Source: Thermohalobaculum sp038528605 (GTDB lineage: Bacteria > Pseudomonadota > Alphaproteobacteria > Rhodobacterales > Rhodobacteraceae). Taken from it: DNA of 16,054 nucleotides. The number at the start of each line of letters is the position of its first letter. Within the stretch, counting starts at the first letter, position 1. The DNA lies in assembly GCA_038528605.1 (NCBI GenBank), contig JBCBEP010000078.1:1-16054 (forward strand), read 5' to 3'. The notes under the pieces are model-generated. The model worked only from the letters and a program-made list of their open reading frames with translations. It did no database searches and had not been told where the DNA came from. A program made the position numbers and the translations under genes. Shown here in pieces: positions 12,002 to 16,054 of this stretch.

Positions 12002-14242
12002 ATGGACGGAAACGATATCCCCAGCACAGGCAAGTGCCCTGTCATCCACGCCACCCACGGGGTGCGCTCCAACAAGGAGTGGTGGCCGAACCAGCTGAAC
12101 CTCAAGATCCTCCACCAGAACACGCCCGAGTGCCGCCCGGTGGATGCGGAGTTCGACTATGTCGAGGCGTTCAAGGGCATCGACTACGACGCGCTCAAGG
12201 CCGACCTCCACGCGCTGATGACCGACAGCCAGGACTGGTGGCCGGCGGATTACGGACATTACGGTCCGTTCTTCATCCGCATGGCCTGGCACGCAGCCGG
12301 CACCTACCGGATCTGGGACGGCCGCGGCGGCGCAGGCTCGGGCATGCAGCGTTTCGCCCCGCTCAATAGCTGGCCGGATAACGGCAATCTCGACAAGGCG
12401 CGCCGCCTCCTGTGGCCGATCAAGCAGAAATACGGGAACGCGATCTCCTGGGCCGACCTCTTCGTGCTGACCGGCAACGTCGCGCTCGAAAGCATGGGCT
12501 TCAAGACCTTCGGCTTCGGCGGCGGTCGTGAGGATGTGTGGGAGCCGGAGGAGGACGTCTACTGGGGCGCCGAGACCGAATGGCTCGTGACCTCCGACAA
12601 CCCCAACAGCCGCTACGCTGGTGCGCGCAACGTCGAGGCCGCGGATGCGGATGCGGGCAAGCTCGAGGATCCGCTCGCGGCCGTGATGATGGGCCTCATC
12701 TACGTCAATCCGCAGGGCCCGGACGCTGTGCCGAACCCGCTCGGCTCTGCCCGCGATATCCGTGAGACCTTCGCGCGCATGGCGATGAACGACTATGAGA
12801 CCGTGGCGCTCACGGCTGGTGGCCACACCTTCGGCAAGGCGCATGGCGCTGGGCCGGAGAGCCATGTGGGCGCCGAGCCCGAAGGCGGTTCGATCGAGGT
12901 GCAGGGCCTTGGCTGGATGTCGAGCTACAAGTCCGGCAAGGGCGTCGATGCCATCACCAGCGGCATCGAGGGTCCTTGGACCCCGAACCCGACCAGGTGG
13001 GACAATGGCTACTTCGACGTGCTCTTCGGTTACGACTGGGAGCTGACCAAGAGCCCGGCGGGTGCCTGGCAGTGGCAGCCGAAGAACCTCGCCGAGAAGG
13101 ACCACGCCCCGCAGGTCGACGGCTCGGGCGAGACGGTCACGCTGATGATGACCACCGCCGACATGGCGATGCGCATGGATCCGGATTACGAGAAGGTCTC
13201 GCGGCACTTCCACGCCAATCCGGACGAGTTCGCGGACGCCTTCGCGCGTGCCTGGTTCAAGCTCACGCACCGCGATATGGGCCCGATCGTGCGCTACCAC
13301 GGCCCGGAAGTGCCGTCGGAAGAGCTGATCTGGCAGGATCCGGTGCCGGCGGTCGACCACGCGCTGATCGATGACGCGGATATCGCGGCGCTGAAGGCGC
13401 AGCTGCTGGAGAGCGGCCTCACGACCTCGGAGCTCGTCAGCACCGCCTGGGCGTCGGCCAGCACCTTCCGCACCTCTGACAAGCGCGGTGGGGCGAACGG
13501 GGCGCGCATCCGCCTCGCGCCGCAGAAGGACTGGGAGGCGAACGAGCCGGCCGCGCTCGCGAAGCGTCTCGAAGTGCTCGAGGGCGTGCAGAAGGCGTTC
13601 AACGACGCGCAGACGGGCGGCAAGAAGGTCTCGCTGGCCGACATCATCGTGCTCGGCGGCTCCGCGGCGGTCGAGGCCGCTGCGAAGGCTGCAGGCCACG
13701 ACGTGACCGTGCCCTTCACGCCGGGCCGGACGGATGCGACCGCCGAGCAGACGGATGCCGAGAGCTTCGCGGTGCTCGAGCCGCTGGCGGACGGTTTCCG
13801 GAACTACCAGAAGCGCGAGTTCTCGCTCTCGGCCGAGGAACTGCTGGTCGACAAGGCCCATCTCCTCACCCTCTCGGCGCCGGAGATGACGGCGCTGGTT
13901 GGCGGCATGCGCGTGCTGGGCGCCAACCATGGCGGCGGCACCCACGGCGTCTTCACCGACCGTGTGGGCAGCCTCACGAACGACTTCTTCGTGAACCTGC
14001 TCGACATGGGCGTCGAGTGGAAAGCGAAGGCGGATGAGGATGGCGTCTTCGAAGGCGTCGACCGCGCATCCGGCGCCGTGAAGTGGACCGCGACGCGTGT
14101 GGACCTCGTCTTCGGCTCGAACTCCCAGCTTCGCGCACTCGCCGAAGCGTTCGGCCAGCGGGATAGCGGCGCGCTCTTCGTCAAGCGCTTCGTGCAGGCC
14201 TGGACCAAGGTGATGAACGCCGACCGGTTCGACATCGCCTGA
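12002..14242 (+). CDS. katG: Bifunctional catalase-peroxidase
   Basis: The 746-residue haem enzyme has the duplicated peroxidase layout of KatG. The distal triad is Arg93, Trp96 and His97 (FFIRMAWHAAG). The Met-Tyr-Trp crosslink residues needed for catalase activity are all present: Trp96, Tyr234 (IYVNPQGP) and Met260 (ARMAMND). The proximal haem ligand is His275 (TAGGHTFGKAHG), and the substrate-access segment DAITSGIE and RWDNGYF are conserved. It decomposes hydrogen peroxide in the cytoplasm. Two adjacent ATGs exist at 11999 and 12002; the second is better spaced from GGAGAG (11992-11997). Divergent oxyR upstream implies peroxide induction. No domain is missing and no frameshift is seen. 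Confidence 0.97.
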   Translation: MDGNDIPSTGKCPVIHATHGVRSNKEWWPNQLNLKILHQNTPECRPVDAEFDYVEAFKGIDYDALKADLHALMTDSQDWWPADYGHYGPFFIRMAWHAAGTYRIWDGRGGAGSGMQRFAPLNSWPDNGNLDKARRLLWPIKQKYGNAISWADLFVLTGNVALESMGFKTFGFGGGREDVWEPEEDVYWGAETEWLVTSDNPNSRYAGARNVEAADADAGKLEDPLAAVMMGLIYVNPQGPDAVPNPLGSARDIRETFARMAMNDYETVALTAGGHTFGKAHGAGPESHVGAEPEGGSIEVQGLGWMSSYKSGKGVDAITSGIEGPWTPNPTRWDNGYFDVLFGYDWELTKSPAGAWQWQPKNLAEKDHAPQVDGSGETVTLMMTTADMAMRMDPDYEKVSRHFHANPDEFADAFARAWFKLTHRDMGPIVRYHGPEVPSEELIWQDPVPAVDHALIDDADIAALKAQLLESGLTTSELVSTAWASASTFRTSDKRGGANGARIRLAPQKDWEANEPAALAKRLEVLEGVQKAFNDAQTGGKKVSLADIIVLGGSAAVEAAAKAAGHDVTVPFTPGRTDATAEQTDAESFAVLEPLADGFRNYQKREFSLSAEELLVDKAHLLTLSAPEMTALVGGMRVLGANHGGGTHGVFTDRVGSLTNDFFVNLLDMGVEWKAKADEDGVFEGVDRASGAVKWTATRVDLVFGSNSQLRALAEAFGQRDSGALFVKRFVQAWTKVMNADRFDIA

Positions 14243-14252
14243 TCGCCCACAG

Positions 14253-14278
14253 GGCGCGGCCGGGGAGCCGGCCGCGCC
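14253..14278 (+). terminator. GC-rich hairpin after katG
   Basis: GGCGCGGCCGG (14253-14263) pairs perfectly with CCGGCCGCGCC (14268-14278) over the loop GGAG, 10 nt after the katG stop. There is no T-run, but an 11-bp all-GC stem is typical of gene ends in high-GC alphaproteobacteria. Confidence 0.65.
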
Positions 14279-14313
14279 ACTCCGCTGGACGGAATACCGC
14301 CCGGCACCCCCCT

Positions 14314-14341
14314 TTGCTTCCACAACTCGACACGTTAACGA
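14314..14341 (+). promoter_or_regulatory. Possible thi operon promoter
   Basis: TTGCTT (14314-14319) and TAACGA (14336-14341) are 16 bp apart and lie just before the TPP riboswitch. The match to a housekeeping promoter is moderate (3-4 of 6 bases at each element). Confidence 0.3.
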
Positions 14342-14348
14342 AGGGCAT

Positions 14349-14427
14349 CCGTTGGGGTGCCCTCTGGGCTGAGAGGCGTCAGCCAACCCATCGAACCTGC
14401 TCCGGGTCATGCCGGCGAAGGGAACGG
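14349..14427 (+). ncRNA. TPP riboswitch (THI element)
   Basis: All conserved THI-box parts are present: GGGGTGCCC, CTGAGA at 14369-14374, ACCC, GAACCTGCTCCGGGTCATGC and CCGGCGAAGGGA. The closing stem P1 pairs CCGTT (14349-14353) with AACGG (14423-14427). It precedes thiO by about 50 nt, and binding of thiamine pyrophosphate should shut off the thiOSG operon. Confidence 0.96.
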
Positions 14428-14452
14428 GCGCCGCTTATGCGATTTCGCGCGA

Positions 14453-14475
14453 TCCCTTGAGCTGAGAACGAGGGA
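14453..14475 (+). promoter_or_regulatory. Hairpin sequestering the thiO ribosome site
   Basis: TCCCTTG (14453-14459) can pair with CGAGGGA (14469-14475; one T-G wobble), burying the GAGGGA Shine-Dalgarno sequence of thiO. This looks like the expression platform of a translational TPP riboswitch. Confidence 0.5.
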
Positions 14476-14479
14476 ACGC

Positions 14480-15508
14480 GTGCTGTCCGAGACGACAACC
14501 AACACCACAGTCAGAGCGCGATCCGCGAGCTTTCAGGTCGACATCGTCGGTGGCGGGGTCGCAGGGCTCACCGTCGCTGCGGCGCTGGCCGACCGGGGTG
14601 TCTCCGTCACCGTGCTGGACCGTGCGGTCGGCGTCGGCGCCGAACAGTGCTCCTGGTGGGCGGGAGGCATGCTCGCCCCCTATTGCGAGGAGGAGAGCGC
14701 TGAGCCGGCGGTGGTGACCCACGGGCTCCGCGCTGCGGACTGGTGGGAGGCGCGAACCGGCGGCGTGGTGCGCAACGGCACGCTGGTCCTTGCCAACGGG
14801 CGCGATGTGGTCGAACTCCGCCGCTTCGCACGCCGGACGCGCGCGCACGAAACGGTCGGCGCGGAGGAGATCGGCGTTCTGGAGCCGGACCTCGCGGGCC
14901 GTTACCAGACCGGGCTCTTCTTCCGCGAGGAGGCGCATCTCGACCCGCGCGCGACGCTGCACAGGCTGCACGACTATCTGCGCCGCCGCGGGGTGACGCT
15001 GTCCTACGGGACCGAGCCGACACCGCGAGCGCGCGTCACGGTAGACTGCCGCGGGCTCGCAGCGGCGGATGCGCTCCGCGAGTTGCGCGGCGTGAAAGGT
15101 GAGATGCTGCTGCTGCGCACCCGCGAGATCAGCCTTTCGCGGCCCGTGCGCCTGCTGCACCCCCGCCACCCGCTCTACGTCGTACCCCGGGCGGACGGCG
15201 TGTTCATGGTCGGCGCCACGATGATCGAGAGCGACGATCGCCGGCGCGCCACCGCCCGCTCGGTCCTTGAGCTGCTCGGCGCCGCCTATGCCCTCTACCC
15301 CGCCTTCGCCGAGGCGGAGATCCTCGAGATCGGCGTCGATGCGCGCCCTGCCTTCCCGGACAACCTGCCGCGCGTCCTCTGGCAGGACGGCCGGCTTTTC
15401 GTGAACGGCCTCTACCGCCATGGCTTCCTGCTCGCGCCGGCCATGGCGGAGCAGGCGGCCGATCAGATCCTGCAAGCCTGCGAGGTGGCGCCTTGCGCAT
15501 CTTCCTGA
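14480..15508 (+). CDS. thiO: FAD-dependent glycine oxidase of thiazole synthesis
   Basis: The 342-residue protein begins with a disordered stretch, then the FAD-binding VDIVGGGVAGLTVAAALADRG (20-40, GxGxxG at 24-29). The C-terminal DAO-type block with PRVLWQDGRLFVNGLYRHGFLLAPA near 293-318 includes the conserved Arg that holds the substrate carboxylate. ThiO oxidises glycine to iminoglycine, which ThiG uses to build the thiazole ring. The GTG at 14480 is chosen because GAGGGAA lies a few bases upstream. Longer in-frame starts would lie within or just after the riboswitch and are rejected. It overlaps thiS by 16 bp and is under TPP riboswitch control. Confidence 0.9.
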   Translation: MLSETTTNTTVRARSASFQVDIVGGGVAGLTVAAALADRGVSVTVLDRAVGVGAEQCSWWAGGMLAPYCEEESAEPAVVTHGLRAADWWEARTGGVVRNGTLVLANGRDVVELRRFARRTRAHETVGAEEIGVLEPDLAGRYQTGLFFREEAHLDPRATLHRLHDYLRRRGVTLSYGTEPTPRARVTVDCRGLAAADALRELRGVKGEMLLLRTREISLSRPVRLLHPRHPLYVVPRADGVFMVGATMIESDDRRRATARSVLELLGAAYALYPAFAEAEILEIGVDARPAFPDNLPRVLWQDGRLFVNGLYRHGFLLAPAMAEQAADQILQACEVAPCASS

Positions 15509-15690
15509 ACGGTGCGGAGGCCGAGGTACGCGCCACCCGCCTCGATGCGGCCCTTGCGGAGCTCGGCTATTCGGCGGGGCCCTTTGCCACCGCTGTGAAC
15601 GAGAGCTTCGTGCACCGTGAGAACCGCGCCGAGACGGTTCTGGCCGAGGGCGACCGGATCGAGGTCGTCGCCCCGCTGCAGGGGGGCTGA
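15493..15690 (+). CDS. thiS: Sulfur carrier protein of thiazole synthesis
   Basis: The 65-residue protein MRIFLNGAEAEVRATRLDAAL... has the beta-grasp pattern of ThiS and ends in the required Gly-Gly (PLQGG), which is adenylated and thiocarboxylated to carry sulfur to ThiG. FATAVNESFVHRENR and EGDRIEVVAPLQGG match the family. The start is TTG at 15493, overlapping the end of thiO by 16 bp with GAGG upstream inside thiO. No ATG is available nearby, so a rare TTG start is assumed. The overlap suggests translational coupling. Confidence 0.92.
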   Translation: MRIFLNGAEAEVRATRLDAALAELGYSAGPFATAVNESFVHRENRAETVLAEGDRIEVVAPLQGG

Positions 15691-15693
15691 GCC

Positions 15694-16054
15694 ATGGTGC
15701 GGTTCTATGGCGTGGCGCTCGAAAGCCGGCTGATGCTCGGCACGGCGCAGTATCCCTCCCCAGCCGTGCTGGCGGCGGCGGTAGAGGCTTCGGGGGCGGG
15801 CATCGTGACCGCGTCGATCCGGCGCGAGGCGGCAGGGGAGCGTGCTGGGGGACGGTTCTGGGATCTCGTCCGCGGCCTCGGCGTGCGGGTGCTGCCGAAC
15901 ACGGCAGGGTGTCACACGGTGCGCGAGGCTGTCACAACGGCTCAGATGGCGCGGGAGCTCTTCGACACAGCCTGGATCAAGCTCGAGGTGGTGGGAGACG
16001 AGCAGGCGCAGCATCCGGACCCCTTCGCGCTTACCGAGGCCGCGCGCATCCTCT
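15694..16054 (+). CDS. thiG: Thiazole synthase (3' end beyond window)
   Basis: The frame starts at ATG 15694, 3 bp after thiS, and runs off the right edge (120 complete codons of an expected 250-260). The visible part matches ThiG: LMLGTAQYPSPAVLAAAVEASGAGIVTASIRR, VLPNTAGCHTVREAVTTAQMARELF, and WIKLEVVGDE with the lysine that forms the imine with deoxyxylulose phosphate. It joins that sugar, iminoglycine from ThiO and sulfur from ThiS thiocarboxylate into the thiazole phosphate. Confidence 0.94.
   Translation, partial: MVRFYGVALESRLMLGTAQYPSPAVLAAAVEASGAGIVTASIRREAAGERAGGRFWDLVRGLGVRVLPNTAGCHTVREAVTTAQMARELFDTAWIKLEVVGDEQAQHPDPFALTEAARIL

Noticed and set aside
12902..12925. Apparent loss of the KatG crosslink methionine (QGLGW in place of MGLGW)
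   Set aside because: Counting back from the proximal histidine shows the crosslink Met is the one in ARMAMND (Met260), which is present. The GLGW position is variable in the family.
11894..14410. An 838-codon open frame on the minus strand opposite katG, and similar long frames opposite the kinases and the lactate dehydrogenase gene
   Set aside because: These are products of high GC3 in the real genes on the other strand. Their translations are His/Arg/Glu-rich with no recognisable domain, whereas the opposite strand encodes well-conserved enzymes.
14357..14479. Longer thiO start at 14357
   Set aside because: That start lies inside the TPP riboswitch; the GTG at 14480 with GAGGGAA upstream gives a normal ThiO N-terminus.
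1..16054. Mobile element, CRISPR array, tRNA or rRNA genes
   Set aside because: No transposase-like frame, terminal inverted repeats, spaced direct-repeat array, or tRNA T-arm/anticodon pattern was recognised on reading both strands. The only exact long repeat is the 180-bp unit in the kinase gene.

Overview
The window looks like chromosomal DNA of a GC-rich anoxygenic phototrophic alphaproteobacterium, most likely of the Rhodobacteraceae. The evidence is a light-harvesting 2 (LH2) puc operon with a PpsR/CrtJ-type operator, a divergent oxyR-katG pair, a TPP-riboswitch-led thiOSG operon, and high-GC codon use in nearly all genes. No rRNA, tRNA, CRISPR array, insertion sequence or transposase was seen.

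Layout. (1) 1-5125, minus strand: two paralogous PAS-PAS sensor histidine kinases and then an FMN-dependent L-lactate dehydrogenase-type enzyme that runs off the left edge. The downstream kinase is a hybrid with a receiver domain and carries a perfect 180-bp in-frame tandem duplication that gives it two phosphoacceptor H-boxes. (2) 5126-5550: a relatively AT-rich divergent intergenic region with several perfect dyads and a near-repeat next to each divergent gene. (3) 5551-7700, plus strand: a two-gene operon of a divergent S-adenosylhomocysteine-hydrolase-like protein and a class I SAM methyltransferase, closed by hairpins. (4) 7790-10931: puc operon, with the PpsR operator over a candidate promoter, then pucB, pucA, a strong intercistronic hairpin, pucC, and a coupled 218-residue protein with an internal repeated motif. 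(5) 10973-14242: oxyR (minus) and katG (plus), divergent, sharing a 129-bp control region with two dyads. (6) 14349-16054: TPP riboswitch, thiO, thiS, and thiG cut by the right edge.

How the parts work together. PucB and PucA are the LH2 apoproteins and PucC is their assembly factor. The PucA bilin-pocket positions 44/45 are Phe-Leu instead of Tyr-Tyr, the signature of blue-shifted B800-820 (LH3-type) complexes, and PucA also has a long C-terminal tail. OxyR-KatG is a peroxide sensor with its catalase-peroxidase. ThiO, ThiS and ThiG make the thiazole half of thiamine under TPP control. The least understood part is region 3. Its SAHH-like protein lacks several hallmark catalytic residues yet is genetically tied to a methyltransferase, and it sits opposite the two orphan kinases.
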